Origin: Pseudomonadota bacterium
GTDB lineage: Bacteria; Pseudomonadota; Gammaproteobacteria; Steroidobacterales; Steroidobacteraceae
Reading direction: 5' to 3'
Length of the DNA stretch: 64,000 bases
Assembly (NCBI GenBank): GCA_021816775.1
Contig: JAKAXA010000006.1
Coordinates: 1 to 64,000, forward strand
Part shown: positions 18,593 through 31,238 of the stretch, piece after piece
How the letters are laid out: the number at the start of each line of letters is the position of its first letter
Position numbering within the stretch: the stretch's first letter is position 1
Position numbers and translations under genes: made by a program
Notes under the pieces: model-generated
Databases searched by the model: none
Told to the model about the DNA's origin: nothing
Seen by the model: only the letters and a program-made list of their open reading frames with translations

Positions 18593-20158
18593 TCAGTGCC
18601 GGAAATGACGCATGCCGGTGAACACCATGGCCATGCCGTGCTCGTCCGCGGCGGCGATCACCTCAGCGTCGTTGCGCGAGCCGCCGGGCTGGATCACCGC
18701 CCCGATGCCGTACTCGGCGGCCACGTCGATGCCGTCGCGGAACGGAAAGAATGCATCGGAGGCCATCACCGCGCCCTCGACCGAGAGCTTCTCGTCGGCG
18801 GCCTTCATCGCGGCGATGCGGCTCGAGTAGACGCGGCTCATCTGCCCCGCGCCGACGCCCACGGTCGCCCGGTCATGCGCAAACACGATGGCGTTGGATT
18901 TGACGAACTTCGCCACGCGCCAGGCGAACAGCAGATCGGTGAGCTGCGCGGGTGTGGGCCGCAGGCGCGTGACCACTTTCAGATCGGCCGCGCTCACCTG
19001 CCCCGTATCGCGGCTCTGGGCGAGCAGCCCGCCGGAGATGCTGCGGTACTCGAGGCCGGCCGCGGCGGGGGCATGCATGTCACCCAGTGCGAGCACCCGC
19101 ACGTTGGGCTTGGCGGCGAGCTGGGCTGCCGCCTCAGCGTCAATCGCCGGCGCAGCGATCACCTCGACGAACTGGCGGGTCGTGATAGCGCGGGCGGTGG
19201 CCGCATCGAGCGGGCGGTTGAAGGCGATGATGCCGCCGAATGCGGAGGTCGGGTCGGTGCGGTAGGCACGATCGTAGGCCTCGAGCAGCGAGGCGGCGAG
19301 CGCCACGCCGCACGGGTTGGCGTGCTTGACGATCACGCAGGCCGGCGCATCGAACTGGCGCACGCACTCGATGGCGGTATCGGCGTCGGCGATGTTGTTG
19401 AACGATAGATCCTTGCCCTGCAGCAGTCGCGCCTGGGCGAGCCCGTTGCCGCCGAGCGCGTCGCGATACAGTGCCGCGTGCTGGTGCGGATTTTCCCCAT
19501 AGCGCAGATCGCGCACCTTGTCGAGCACCAGCGGCAGCGTCGGCGGCAGCGGCTCGCCGCCGCCATGCTGGCGGGCGAGGTAGGCGGCGACCATCGCATC
19601 GTAGCGGGCCGTGTGGGCAAATACCTTGGTGGCCAGATAGGCGCGCGTCGCATCGCTGATGCAGCCGTCGGCGTCGAGTTCGGCGAGGAGCCGGCCGTAA
19701 TCGGCCGGGTCGACCGCGGCGGCCACCGATTCGTGGTTCTTGGCCGCCGCGCGCAGCATCGCCGGGCCCCCAATGTCGATGTTCTCGATCGCCTCTTCGT
19801 AGCTGCACTTGGGGCGCGCCACCGTCTCGGCGAACGGGTACAGGTTGACCACGAGCAGATCGATGGGCTCGATTCCGTGCAGCGCCATGACCTGCTCGTC
19901 CACGCCGCGCCGGCCCAGCAGTCCGCCGTGGATCTTCGGATGCAGCGTCTTGACGCGCCCGTCCATGATCTCGGGGAAACCCGTGTGGTCGGACACTTCG
20001 CGCACCGTCAGTCCCTTCGCGGTGAGCAGCTTCGCGGTGCCGCCGGTCGAGAGAATCTCGATGCGGTGTCGCGCCAGTGCGCGTGCAAACTCCACCAGGC
20101 CGGTCTTGTCGGAAACGGAGAGCAGTGCCCGCCGCACGGGCCGCGGAGTCTGGATCAT
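18593..20158 (-). CDS. purH: Bifunctional AICAR formyltransferase / IMP cyclohydrolase
   Basis: Catalyses the last two steps to IMP. The N-terminal cyclohydrolase domain (about residues 1 to 200) has the MGS-like opening [25 protein letters not shown] and [13 protein letters not shown]. The transformylase domain has RYGENPHQ and the catalytic Lys-His pair in VKHANPCG, ending in [19 protein letters not shown]. The 521-residue length is typical. Gap to fis is only 7 nt, and to purD also 7 nt. Confidence 0.98.
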   Translation of the reverse strand: MIQTPRPVRRALLSVSDKTGLVEFARALARHRIEILSTGGTAKLLTAKGLTVREVSDHTGFPEIMDGRVKTLHPKIHGGLLGRRGVDEQVMALHGIEPIDLLVVNLYPFAETVARPKCSYEEAIENIDIGGPAMLRAAAKNHESVAAAVDPADYGRLLAELDADGCISDATRAYLATKVFAHTARYDAMVAAYLARQHGGGEPLPPTLPLVLDKVRDLRYGENPHQHAALYRDALGGNGLAQARLLQGKDLSFNNIADADTAIECVRQFDAPACVIVKHANPCGVALAASLLEAYDRAYRTDPTSAFGGIIAFNRPLDAATARAITTRQFVEVIAAPAIDAEAAAQLAAKPNVRVLALGDMHAPAAAGLEYRSISGGLLAQSRDTGQVSAADLKVVTRLRPTPAQLTDLLFAWRVAKFVKSNAIVFAHDRATVGVGAGQMSRVYSSRIAAMKAADEKLSVEGAVMASDAFFPFRDGIDVAAEYGIGAVIQPGGSRNDAEVIAAADEHGMAMVFTGMRHFRH

Positions 20159-20165
20159 CGCGAGG

Positions 20166-20456
20166 TCAGTTGGTCAGGCCGAACTGCTTGAGCTTCTTGC
20201 GCAGCGTCCCGCGGTTGATGCCGAGGATGTCCGCCGCGCGGCTCTGGTTGCCCTCGGCGTAATCGAGCACCACGCGAAACAGCGGCTCCTCCACCTCACG
20301 CAGCACCAGGTTGTACAGGCCTGCCGGGTTCGAGCCGTTCAGATGTGTGAAATAGTCGCTGAGGGCGCGCTCGGCATGGCTGCGCAACGGCAGCTCGTGG
20401 CCATTGACGCGAATGCCCCCCTCCCGCCACGGCCCGTTCTTTTTTTTTGGTGTCAT
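20166..20456 (-). CDS. fis: DNA-binding protein Fis
   Basis: Nucleoid-associated protein that bends DNA and activates rRNA promoters. The 96-residue product has an N-terminal arm, the dimerisation helices ([28 protein letters not shown]) and the C-terminal helix-turn-helix [20 protein letters not shown], near-identical to the E. coli motif. It lies directly behind dusB (9 nt) as in most gammaproteobacteria and ahead of purH, an order seen in pseudomonads. This is one of the best taxonomic markers in the window. Confidence 0.97.
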   Translation of the reverse strand: MTPKKKNGPWREGGIRVNGHELPLRSHAERALSDYFTHLNGSNPAGLYNLVLREVEEPLFRVVLDYAEGNQSRAADILGINRGTLRKKLKQFGLTN

Positions 20457-20465
20457 GTGAAATTC

Positions 20466-21470
20466 TCAACTGATGCTGTTCGTCACGCCGCGCGCGCAAT
20501 CCGCTGCCCACGCGTCGAAGTGCCGGCGCGCGCGCGTCAGTTGCTCGCTCGCGCCCGCAGCCGCCATCAGATCCACACGGATCGGCTCCGGATCGGGCCA
20601 GCAGCGCTCGCAATACCAGCCGAGGTGTTTGCGAGCCATGCGCACGCCCGTTTCCTCGCCGTAGAAACCGTACAGGGATTCGAGGTGAGCGAGGATCATA
20701 TCACGCACCTCGGCGCGCACCAGTGCTGCAGCGGGCCGCGCATCGAGATAGGCATCGACGGCGCGGAAGAGCCACGGTTCGCCGAAGCTCGCCCGACCGA
20801 TCATGACACCGTCGGCCCCAGTGAAATCAATCACTTTGCGCGCATCCTGCGGCGTGCGGATATCGCCGTTGGCGAACACCGGAATGCGCACGGCGCACTT
20901 GATTTCCCGGATCGTTTGGTATTCGGCCTCGCCCTGGTAGAAGTCGGCGCGCGTGCGCCCGTGCACTGCGAGCGCCTGAATGCCGCTGCGCTCGGCGATG
21001 CGCGCGATGTCGACGCCGTTGCGATGCTCGCGATCCCAGCCGGTGCGGATCTTCAGCGTCACCGGCACATCCACCGCGCGCACCACGGCCTCGAGGATCC
21101 GCGCGACGAGCCCCTCATCGCGCAGCAGCGCCGAGCCGCACAGTTTCCCGCACACCTTCTTCGCCGGGCAGCCCATGTTCAGATCGATGATCTGCGCGCC
21201 GCGATCGACGCTGAGGCGCGCCGCCTGCGCGAGCACCTGCGGCTCGGCGCCCGCGAGCTGCACGACGCGCGGCTCGGGTTCACCGCTGTGATCGAGGCGG
21301 CGGCGCGACTTCGGCGTGTGCCACAGCCGCGCATCGCAGGTCAGCATCTCAGAGGCCGCAAGGCCCGCGCCGAGGCGCCGGCAGAGGATGCGGAACGGCC
21401 GGTCCGTGACACCGGCCATGGGCGCGAGCACTGCGCGCGAGGGCAGCGTGTACGGGCCAATGCGCAGCAT
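20466..21470 (-). CDS. dusB: tRNA-dihydrouridine synthase B
   Basis: FMN-dependent enzyme that reduces uridine to dihydrouridine in tRNA (position 17 in E. coli). The 334-residue protein begins MLRIGPYTLPSRAVLAPMAGVTD and has the catalytic Cys about 101 in NMGCPAKKV, followed by the conserved LKIRTGWD, AVHGRTR, FANGDIRTPQDA and GADGVMIGRA. The ATG at 21470 shares one base with the preceding stop codon (TGATG), indicating coupling; an ATG 21 nt upstream is less likely. Confidence 0.96.
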   Translation of the reverse strand: MLRIGPYTLPSRAVLAPMAGVTDRPFRILCRRLGAGLAASEMLTCDARLWHTPKSRRRLDHSGEPEPRVVQLAGAEPQVLAQAARLSVDRGAQIIDLNMGCPAKKVCGKLCGSALLRDEGLVARILEAVVRAVDVPVTLKIRTGWDREHRNGVDIARIAERSGIQALAVHGRTRADFYQGEAEYQTIREIKCAVRIPVFANGDIRTPQDARKVIDFTGADGVMIGRASFGEPWLFRAVDAYLDARPAAALVRAEVRDMILAHLESLYGFYGEETGVRMARKHLGWYCERCWPDPEPIRVDLMAAAGASEQLTRARRHFDAWAADCARGVTNSIS

Positions 21471-22489
21471 CAATACGTTCCGTGCGCGCACACGACCGAA
21501 TCGCCTTCGCGCAGGCAGGCGTCGATCTCGAACCCGATGGCCTGCGGCCCGGGGTTGACGAATGTCACGATCGCATCGACCCGCCCGCCGGCCGGCAGCA
21601 TCGCGGAGGCCGTGGGCGCGGGCGAGAGGTAATCATGAGGCGGCACGTCTCGCGCGGCGATGGTCCGCCCATAGCGGTCCTGCAACGTCACGCGCAGCAG
21701 CGGTAGAGGCAGCGGCCAGCGCCCGCGATTGGCGATGCTGGCCCGTACGGTGATCTGGCGAGGAGTGCTGCCGCTCACCGTGGCCCCGAGCTGGTGCGCC
21801 TCATACGCGCGCACGTCCCATCGCGGCACGACGGGAATGCCGAGCACGCCATAAAAGGTGCGCACCGTGGGCCCGATCGACGGCAGGGTGGCAAGCGTCC
21901 CGCGATAATGATTGATGATCTGGCCGGCGAGCAGCAAGACGAGCGCCAGGGCGCCGAGGAACCATCCGCCCGAGTGCCGCTCGCCTGGGGGTTCGAGCTC
22001 GAAATCCGCCGGCGGGGCGGGTGATTCGTCGGCGGGTTGCCGCTCGCGGCGCCGCTGCGGCTCCAGCGACGGGTCGGGCGCGGTCTGCGCGTGGACCTCC
22101 CAGTGCGGCTCGGGAGGCGGCTCAGGAGCTCGCGCGGGAGCCTGACCCGCCGGCCTCTCAAGCTCGACGCCCGGCTCTCGATCCGCGGGCGCCGCATCCG
22201 GTCCCACCCAGATGTCCTCCAGTGGCCCGGCCTGCGGCTCACTGTGCCGCGCAAGCGGCTGGTGCTCGGCCGTCGCCTCGCGCGGGGGCGGCACCTGAGG
22301 TGACGGCTCGGGCGGCGGGGTCGGTGAGGCAGGCGCCGGCGCGCTCTCCTGCGGGGCGGTCTCGGACAGCGAGTCCAGCGCATTGAAGACGCTGCGGCAG
22401 CGGCTGCAGCGCACGTGCCCCTGTGCCGCGCGCAGGTCGGCTGTCGTCACGACTAGCATCAGGCCGCATTTGGGGCAGGCGGTGTACAT
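21470..22489 (-). CDS. Zinc-ribbon and DUF3426 membrane protein
   Basis: A 339-residue protein of unknown role. It opens with a MJ0042-type zinc ribbon (Cys 5, 8, 28 and 31 in CPKCG and CSRCRSVFNAL), followed by about 130 residues rich in Pro, Glu and Ala that look disordered. One membrane helix lies at about 176 to 195 (GWFLGALALVLLLAG), then comes a DUF3426 domain with an immunoglobulin-like pattern (TVRASIANRGRWPLPLPLLRVTLQD). The ribbon is expected in the cytoplasm and the DUF3426 domain in the periplasm. Position between prmA and dusB is conserved in beta- and gammaproteobacteria. Abuts prmA with no gap. Confidence 0.88.
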   Translation of the reverse strand: MYTACPKCGLMLVVTTADLRAAQGHVRCSRCRSVFNALDSLSETAPQESAPAPASPTPPPEPSPQVPPPREATAEHQPLARHSEPQAGPLEDIWVGPDAAPADREPGVELERPAGQAPARAPEPPPEPHWEVHAQTAPDPSLEPQRRRERQPADESPAPPADFELEPPGERHSGGWFLGALALVLLLAGQIINHYRGTLATLPSIGPTVRTFYGVLGIPVVPRWDVRAYEAHQLGATVSGSTPRQITVRASIANRGRWPLPLPLLRVTLQDRYGRTIAARDVPPHDYLSPAPTASAMLPAGGRVDAIVTFVNPGPQAIGFEIDACLREGDSVVCAHGTY

Positions 22490-23395
22490 TCAGGTAGGCG
22501 ATGCCGGCGCGGGCGCCGCGGTCCGTCGGCCGCTGAGCGCGATCCAGCCCTCTCGCGAAGCGAACGGGCTCAGTTCAAACCATGACGCGTACGCTGCGGT
22601 CACTTCCGGGGCGTCCGCCTCGAGCAACCCCGAGAGCAGGATCGCCTCGCACGGCTCGACCAGCGCCGCGAAGCGCGGCGCCAGCGCCACGAGCGGTCCG
22701 CACAGAATATTGGCGATCAGCAGCGCCGCGGGAGCGGCCAGCGCATCGGCCGAGGCGCACGGTCGGATGCGCGAGCAGAGTCCATTCGCCTCGGCGTTGT
22801 CGCGCGTGGCGAGCAGGGCCTGCGGATCGATGTCGAAGCACTGCACGCGGCGCGCCCCGAGCCGGGCCGCCGCCAGCGCCAGGATGCCCGAGCCGCACCC
22901 GTAGTCGATCACCTCGTCCCCGAGCGGCGGGTGCGCGTCCAGCCATTCGAGGCACAGCGCGGTGGTCGGGTGTGTGCCGGTGCCGAAGGCGAGGCCCGGA
23001 TCGAGCCGCACCACCGCGGCGCCGGGGTCCTCGACCTGCTCGTGATGCGGGCAGATCCACAGGCGCCTGCCGAAGCGCATGGCATGAAAGTCGCGCAGCC
23101 ACTCCCGCTCCCAGGCCCGATCGGCCAGGCGGCGCACCTCGAGCTGCCCGGGCTCAACGCCAAGCGCGGCGCTGAGCGCCCGGACGGTAGCGGTCTGGGG
23201 CGTGCCGGGCGCGAACAGCGCCTGCAGCCGCGTCGCGCTCCAGAGGCGCAACTCGCCCGGCGCCGGCTCGAGCACGGGCTCATCGTGCGCATCGGCGAAC
23301 GTGATGGCGCTCGCGCCGCAGGCCAGGCAGGCCTGCTCGGCGCTGTCGGCCGGCAGGGCGCCGAGATCGAAGCTGATTTGCAGGAACTCGCTCAT
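22490..23395 (-). CDS. prmA: Ribosomal protein L11 methyltransferase
   Basis: Trimethylates lysines of ribosomal protein L11. The 301-residue protein has the N-terminal L11-binding domain (FLQISFDLGALPADSAEQ) and a class I methyltransferase domain with LDPGLAFGTGTHPTTALCLEWL and the AdoMet motif VIDYGCGSGILALAAARLG. The catalytic-loop region ANILCGPL is also present (usual ANILAgPL). Standard length. It lies 59 nt downstream of accC. Confidence 0.95.
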   Translation of the reverse strand: MSEFLQISFDLGALPADSAEQACLACGASAITFADAHDEPVLEPAPGELRLWSATRLQALFAPGTPQTATVRALSAALGVEPGQLEVRRLADRAWEREWLRDFHAMRFGRRLWICPHHEQVEDPGAAVVRLDPGLAFGTGTHPTTALCLEWLDAHPPLGDEVIDYGCGSGILALAAARLGARRVQCFDIDPQALLATRDNAEANGLCSRIRPCASADALAAPAALLIANILCGPLVALAPRFAALVEPCEAILLSGLLEADAPEVTAAYASWFELSPFASREGWIALSGRRTAAPAPASPT

Positions 23396-23454
23396 GTCGG
23401 ATGCGCGAGCGGGCCGGCCTCACGCCTCCCGGCTGCTCGCTCGCGGGGGGGCGC

Positions 23455-24798
<1,344 letters not shown>

Positions 24799-24810
24799 GA
24801 CGAGGCGCGC

Positions 24811-25263
<453 letters not shown>

Positions 25264-25316
25264 GTGGAAACGCCCCCTTGGGTCATCGGACGGTGTGCAA
25301 CGGATTGCCTCGGGGA

Positions 25317-25772
25317 TCACTCGGCGCGCGGCGCCCGGGCAAGATGCTGCGCGGCGGCGCGCACGGCCATCTCGTATCCCAGGGTGCCAAAGCCGGCGAT
25401 CACCCCCAGGGCGATGTCGGAGAAATAGGACCGGTGGCGGAACGGCTCGCGCGCGTGCGGGTTGGACAGGTGGATCTCGATCAGCGGCAGCCGGACCGCC
25501 AGAACCGCATCCCGCAGCGCGACGCTGGTGTGCGTGAAGGCGCCCGGGTTGAACAGGAGACACTGGATGCCCTCGGCGGGCGCCTGGTGGATGCGCTCGA
25601 TCAACGCATGCTCGGCGTTGCTCTGGAAGCACGCGAGCTCGCAGCCCGCCTCGCGCGCGCAGGCGGCGGCGCGCCGCTCGATGGTCTCGAGCGTGTCCGC
25701 CCCGTAGAGGTCTGGCTCGCGCGTGCCGAGCAGGTTCAGATTCGGGCCGTTGAGCAGCAACAGGCGTGTCAT
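25317..25772 (-). CDS. aroQ: 3-dehydroquinate dehydratase, type II
   Basis: Shikimate-pathway enzyme. The 151-residue protein starts [24 protein letters not shown], with the catalytic Tyr in the mobile loop, [29 protein letters not shown] and [20 protein letters not shown]. The ATG at 25772 fixes the classical N-terminus; a 14-residue longer form is possible. aroQ-accB-accC is a widespread operon in gammaproteobacteria. Confidence 0.97.
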   Translation of the reverse strand: MTRLLLLNGPNLNLLGTREPDLYGADTLETIERRAAACAREAGCELACFQSNAEHALIERIHQAPAEGIQCLLFNPGAFTHTSVALRDAVLAVRLPLIEIHLSNPHAREPFRHRSYFSDIALGVIAGFGTLGYEMAVRAAAQHLARAPRAE

Positions 25773-25822
25773 ACGGGATGCGGTGAGGCGTCTGCGCAGG
25801 GTACGGTCGGGCAATTTACCCT

Positions 25823-25847
25823 AATTCCACCAAACGCGTGTGGAATT
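25823..25847. promoter_or_regulatory. Perfect 8-9-8 inverted repeat upstream of aroQ-accBC
   Basis: AATTCCAC and GTGGAATT flank a 9-nt spacer in the 108-nt gap between the end of the tlpA-like gene and the aroQ start, about 50 nt before aroQ. The arm spacing places the half-sites about 1.6 helix turns apart, as expected for a dimeric repressor. No T-run follows on either strand, so it is not a standard terminator. No regulator is assigned. Confidence 0.5.
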
Positions 25848-25880
25848 TGTCGCGAACTGCAGTGATCCGCCCGAAACCGG

Positions 25881-26573
25881 TCAGCCCGTGGCGGTTTTGG
25901 CCGGGTGCAGCGCGAGCCGACGAATGCCGGCGGTGATCTGGCGCCGCGCGGTGGCGAGGTTGATCTGCCCCCGATCCAGAGCTCCGATCCGATCCAGGAT
26001 CAGCCGCGCCTGGGCGGCGCGCAGGCGGCCGATCTTGAAGGTGACGATCCGCCCGCGCGAATCGACGAACACCGAGAACGGAAAGACCGCCACCATCCCG
26101 AGCGCCCGGATGGCCCGCATTCCCGGACCGAGCCCGATCAGCAGAGGATAGCGGATTCCGGCGTGCTGCGCGTAGCGCAGCACGCCGGGCCGCGTGTTGA
26201 CCGCCACGCCGATGACCTCAACGCCCTGCGGTCGCGAGCGGCTGAGCCGTTCGAGGAGCGGGATCTCCGCGCGGCAGGGCGAGCACCACGGCGCCCAGAA
26301 ATTCACCAGCAGCGGGTGGCCCCGCCAGTCGGAGAGGCGGCGCAGCGTTCCGCGCCGGTCCCGGAAGGCAATGTTCGGCAGGGTGTCGGGAATGGGATGG
26401 CGGGCCGCGCTGGCCCGGGCTGCGGAGGGCTCGGGCTCAGGGCGGGGCGCCGGGGCCACCAGGTTTGCCGGGGGCCGCTGCCGCGCGGTGCCCAGCGCGA
26501 ACCCGACGAGCGCGGCGGCGAGGATCAGCGCGCTGGCGAGCACGCCGCGGGCGATCTTGCGGGTCCGTTTCAT
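25881..26573 (-). CDS. TlpA/ResA-like membrane-anchored thiol-disulfide protein
   Basis: A 230-residue protein with a single N-terminal membrane anchor (ALILAAALVGFALG, about 15 to 28), a Pro/Ala-rich linker, then a thioredoxin fold facing the periplasm. The active site is WCSPC with cysteines at about 97 and 100, followed by the TlpA-typical GVEVIGVAVNTR and FPFSVFVDSRGRIV. It probably passes electrons from DsbD, whose gene overlaps its start by 4 nt, to oxidised periplasmic proteins such as apocytochrome c or copper chaperones. The precise client is unknown. Confidence 0.88.
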   Translation of the reverse strand: MKRTRKIARGVLASALILAAALVGFALGTARQRPPANLVAPAPRPEPEPSAARASAARHPIPDTLPNIAFRDRRGTLRRLSDWRGHPLLVNFWAPWCSPCRAEIPLLERLSRSRPQGVEVIGVAVNTRPGVLRYAQHAGIRYPLLIGLGPGMRAIRALGMVAVFPFSVFVDSRGRIVTFKIGRLRAAQARLILDRIGALDRGQINLATARRQITAGIRRLALHPAKTATG

Positions 26574-28456
26574 GCCGACGGCCGTGCGGCAAAGGCGGCC
26601 CGAACACGGCGCAGAAATGCCGCCGCATCCAGGTAGCCCACCACGCGTTCGCGGCGCTGTTCACGGCCGTGGCGATCGTAGAACGCGATGGTCGGAGGGC
26701 CGTAGATGCCGAAGTATTTCAGCAGTGCCCGGTCGGCTGCATCGTTGGACGTGACATCGGCACGCAGCAGCATCGTATGCGCAAGCGCCCGGCGCACGGC
26801 CGGATCGGTGAACGTCGTCGCCTCCATCTGCTTGCACGAGGTGCACCAATCTGCATAGAAATCGACCATCACGGTCTCATGCCGCGCGGCAGCGCGGCGC
26901 ACGTCACGCTGCAGGCCCGCGACCGAGCGCAGCGCCGTGAACTGCAGCGTCGGGGCGCCGCCCGTCAATCGCAGCGGCGCGAGCGGGTTCGTGCCGCCGA
27001 GCGCGGCGCCGGTGACCAGCGCCAGTGCGTACGCCAGGGCCAGGGCGCCCGCCGCCCGCGTCGGCCAGCGGCCGTGGTGCAGGCGGTGCGCCTCCGATAC
27101 CAGGGCCCATGCGGCCGCGAGCGCCGGCAGTGCCCACAGCGCCAGCGTCACTCGCCCGGAGGCGAGCCGCGCCAGCATCCACACCGCGACGGCCAGCATC
27201 ATCGCGCCGAAGAGCTTCTTGACCAGACCCATCCACGGGCCGGCCTTAGGCAGCAGCCGGCCGGCGGATGCCCCGACGGCCAGCAGCGGGGTGCCCATGC
27301 CGATGCTCAGCGCGAACAGCGCGGCGCCGCCGCGGGCCATCTGGCCCGACTGGCCGATGACGGCCAGCGCACCGACCAGAGCCGGCGCGACGCAGGTCGT
27401 GATGATCAGGGCCGAGAGCGCGCCCATGGCGGCCACGCCGCCGAGGGTTCCGGCCGAGCGCCGGCTGCTGATCTCGGCGAGCCGCGTCTGCAGGGCCGCC
27501 GGCATCTGCAGCGCGAACAAGCCCAGCATCGCCAGCCCCATCACCGCGAGCAGCGCCGCAAAGGCGCCGAGGATCCACGGCTGTTGGAACGCGGCCTGGA
27601 TCTCACCGCCGGCGGCGGCGGCGGCGATCCCGGCGAGCGTGTAGGTGAATGCCATCCCGAGAACGTATGCGCCGGCGAGCAGCAGGGAGCGACCGGTGCT
27701 CGGCGTGCGCCCGCCGGCGATGAGGGCCGAGAGGATGGGGATCATCGGCAGGCAGCACGGCGTGAAGGCGAGCGCGAGGCCCGCCAGATAGAACGCGCCG
27801 AGCATCACGAGCAGACTCCCCGAGCGCACCAGTCCGGCGAAACGGGTCTGACTCGGCACTAGAGGATCGCGGACTGCCGCGGCGGCCGCCGGCGCGGCGG
27901 CATGCGGCGCGGGACCGGGGGTGGTAGCTCCCGCGCCCGGCGGCAGCCCGACCGTGACCGTCTTGGTGATGGGCGGGTAGCACAGGCCCGCATCGGCGCA
28001 GCCCTGGTAGGTGACCGCGAGGGAGGCATCGCGCGGCGCCGCGGCGGTGCCGCGCAGGACCGCAAGCTCACCCGTGACGGCATTGCGGTAAATCTGTTCG
28101 CGCCCGAAGTACGGATCCACTTTGACGATTCCCGCCGGCAGCGTGAGTGTCCCGATCGCCGTGCCGGACAGCGCCTTGACGTGGATACGGCTGCGGTAGA
28201 GATAGAAGCCGGGACGGATGGTCCAGGAGAGCCGGACGCGGTGCGCGCCGGGCTCGGCCTTGAAATGAAACACCTCGTCCGGCGGGGGAAACTTGCTGCC
28301 GCCGACCTGACCGGTGCCGAGGGCGGCGAGCACGGCGGGCGAGATCGTCGGGGGCGCCGTCTGCGCCGCCGCGGCGAGGCACGGCAGCAGCATCAGCGCG
28401 GCCAGCGCCGCGCGCCCCCGGAACCAACCTGAGCTTATTCTTAGCAATGCAGTCAC
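26570..28456 (-). CDS. dsbD: Thiol:disulfide interchange protein DsbD
   Basis: Carries electrons from cytoplasmic thioredoxin to the periplasm. The 628-residue protein has a signal peptide (LAALMLLPCLAAAA), an N-terminal alpha domain with FYLYRSRI and QGCADAGLCYPP cysteines (the conserved CaDxGxCyPP motif), a central domain of eight membrane helices with FTPCCLPMIPIL and TTCVAPALVG cysteines, and a C-terminal thioredoxin domain with CTSC at about 538 to 541 (DFYADWCTSCKQME). All six redox cysteines are present. Start and stop overlap cutA and the tlpA-like gene by 4 nt each. Confidence 0.95.
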   Translation of the reverse strand: MTALLRISSGWFRGRAALAALMLLPCLAAAAQTAPPTISPAVLAALGTGQVGGSKFPPPDEVFHFKAEPGAHRVRLSWTIRPGFYLYRSRIHVKALSGTAIGTLTLPAGIVKVDPYFGREQIYRNAVTGELAVLRGTAAAPRDASLAVTYQGCADAGLCYPPITKTVTVGLPPGAGATTPGPAPHAAAPAAAAAVRDPLVPSQTRFAGLVRSGSLLVMLGAFYLAGLALAFTPCCLPMIPILSALIAGGRTPSTGRSLLLAGAYVLGMAFTYTLAGIAAAAAGGEIQAAFQQPWILGAFAALLAVMGLAMLGLFALQMPAALQTRLAEISSRRSAGTLGGVAAMGALSALIITTCVAPALVGALAVIGQSGQMARGGAALFALSIGMGTPLLAVGASAGRLLPKAGPWMGLVKKLFGAMMLAVAVWMLARLASGRVTLALWALPALAAAWALVSEAHRLHHGRWPTRAAGALALAYALALVTGAALGGTNPLAPLRLTGGAPTLQFTALRSVAGLQRDVRRAAARHETVMVDFYADWCTSCKQMEATTFTDPAVRRALAHTMLLRADVTSNDAADRALLKYFGIYGPPTIAFYDRHGREQRRERVVGYLDAAAFLRRVRAAFAARPSA

Positions 28457-28770
28457 GGCGCCGCCTCGGCGCTCAGCCAGGACAGGTACGCGGCCGATCC
28501 GGCCGCGACGGGCAGGGCGATGATTTCCGGCACGTCGTAAGGATGCAGCGATTTGAGGCGCATTTCGAGATCCGCGAAGCGGGTGCCCAGGGTTTTGATG
28601 AGCAGCAGCACCTCGGGTTCATCCTCGATGCGGCCCTGCCAGCGGTAGGTGGAGCGCACCGGCTGGCGGCTCACGCAGGCGGCGAGCCGGGACTCGAGCA
28701 GCTCGCCGGCGATGCGCGCGGCGCTCGCCTCGTCCGGACAGGTGGTCAGGACCACGATGTATTCACTCAT
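28453..28770 (-). CDS. cutA: Divalent-cation tolerance protein CutA
   Basis: A 105-residue trimeric protein of the signal-protein-like fold, implicated in copper tolerance. It carries EYIVVLTTCPDEASAARIA, LAACVSR, STYRWQGRIEDEPEVLLLIKT and the C-terminal LHPYDVPEIIALPV, all family hallmarks. I take the ATG at 28770; another ATG at 28782 adds four residues. Cotranscription with dsbD is very likely (ATGA overlap), as in E. coli. Transcribed divergently from groES. Confidence 0.93.
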   Translation of the reverse strand: MSEYIVVLTTCPDEASAARIAGELLESRLAACVSRQPVRSTYRWQGRIEDEPEVLLLIKTLGTRFADLEMRLKSLHPYDVPEIIALPVAAGSAAYLSWLSAEAAP

Positions 28771-28867
28771 GGGGCTGTGCATCGCACTAAAGTCTCATTC
28801 TAATGCGGGCAGGCCCGCCTGCGGGCTCAGGGTTGTCCGCAGCGCAGGCCCGTACCGCCGGTCGGGC

Positions 28868-28917
28868 AAAAAAAAATACGACCCCAGGGTTGAAAATCTG
28901 CGCCGCCTACCTATCAT
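28868..28917 (+). promoter_or_regulatory. Sigma-70 type promoter of groESL with an upstream A-tract
   Basis: TTGAAA at 28890 to 28895 and TATCAT at 28912 to 28917 are separated by 16 nt, a good match in this GC-rich genome. A run of nine A at 28868 to 28876 lies where an UP element would contact the RNA polymerase alpha subunit. The predicted start is near 28924. Confidence 0.65.
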
Positions 28918-28943
28918 TAGCAGCCACGCGGGTAGAGTGCTAA
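28917..28943 (+). promoter_or_regulatory. CIRCE-like HrcA operator of groESL
   Basis: TTAGCAGCC, nine nt, GAGTGCTAA. The consensus is TTAGCACTC-N9-GAGTGCTAA: the right arm is perfect and the left arm matches at seven of nine positions. It begins at the last base of the -10 and covers the predicted transcription start, the usual place for repression by HrcA. The hrcA gene is not in this window. Confidence 0.75.
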
Positions 28944-28996
28944 TAGCTCACCCGTGACTTTAACTTAACCCATTGTGTCCTGAAGGAGCGTTCACC

Positions 28997-30941
<1,945 letters not shown>

Positions 30942-30961
30942 GGACCCCTCTAAAGAGGTAT

Positions 30962-31037
30962 CGATTCCAAAGGACGGAATCGCTATCATGACAACATCGG
31001 TTAGGGATTGTGCCCGACCCCAAAGCGGGGACAATCC
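30962..31037 (+). other. Two stem-loops in the groEL 3' untranslated region
   Basis: CGATTCC / GGAATCG (30962 to 30982, 7-nt loop) and GGATTGT / ACAATCC (31005 to 31037, enclosing a CCCC / GGGG inner stem) are both perfect. They lie between the groEL stop and its terminator. They may protect the mRNA end, act as a processing site, or be part of a small RNA. Confidence 0.45.
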
Positions 31038-31080
31038 TGAAAGACGCGGATCAAGACCCCCCTATTCCGCGCAATCCTCG

Positions 31081-31110
31081 AAGCCCCGCAGTTTGCGGGG
31101 CTTTTTTTTT
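31081..31110 (+). terminator. Rho-independent terminator of groESL
   Basis: AAGCCCCGCA and TGCGGGGCTT form a strong stem with a tiny loop, followed by nine T. This is the clearest intrinsic terminator of the window; it lies 140 nt after groEL. Confidence 0.93.
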
Positions 31111-31238
31111 GTGTCTCCTCGGCGATACGCTCTGTTGCCGCCTTGTGCCCCGCAGGCTGTTGCGCTGTTGCCTGCATCCAACACTGGCCGACCGGCGCAC
31201 CTTGCATTTCAGGGTGGCTTCGGGCTGTATGGGACATC

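Noticed and set aside
28806..28826. GC-rich repeat between cutA and the groESL promoter as a terminator
   Set aside because: The stem is imperfect and the A-tract lies too far away to act as a T-run on the minus strand; better seen as promoter context.
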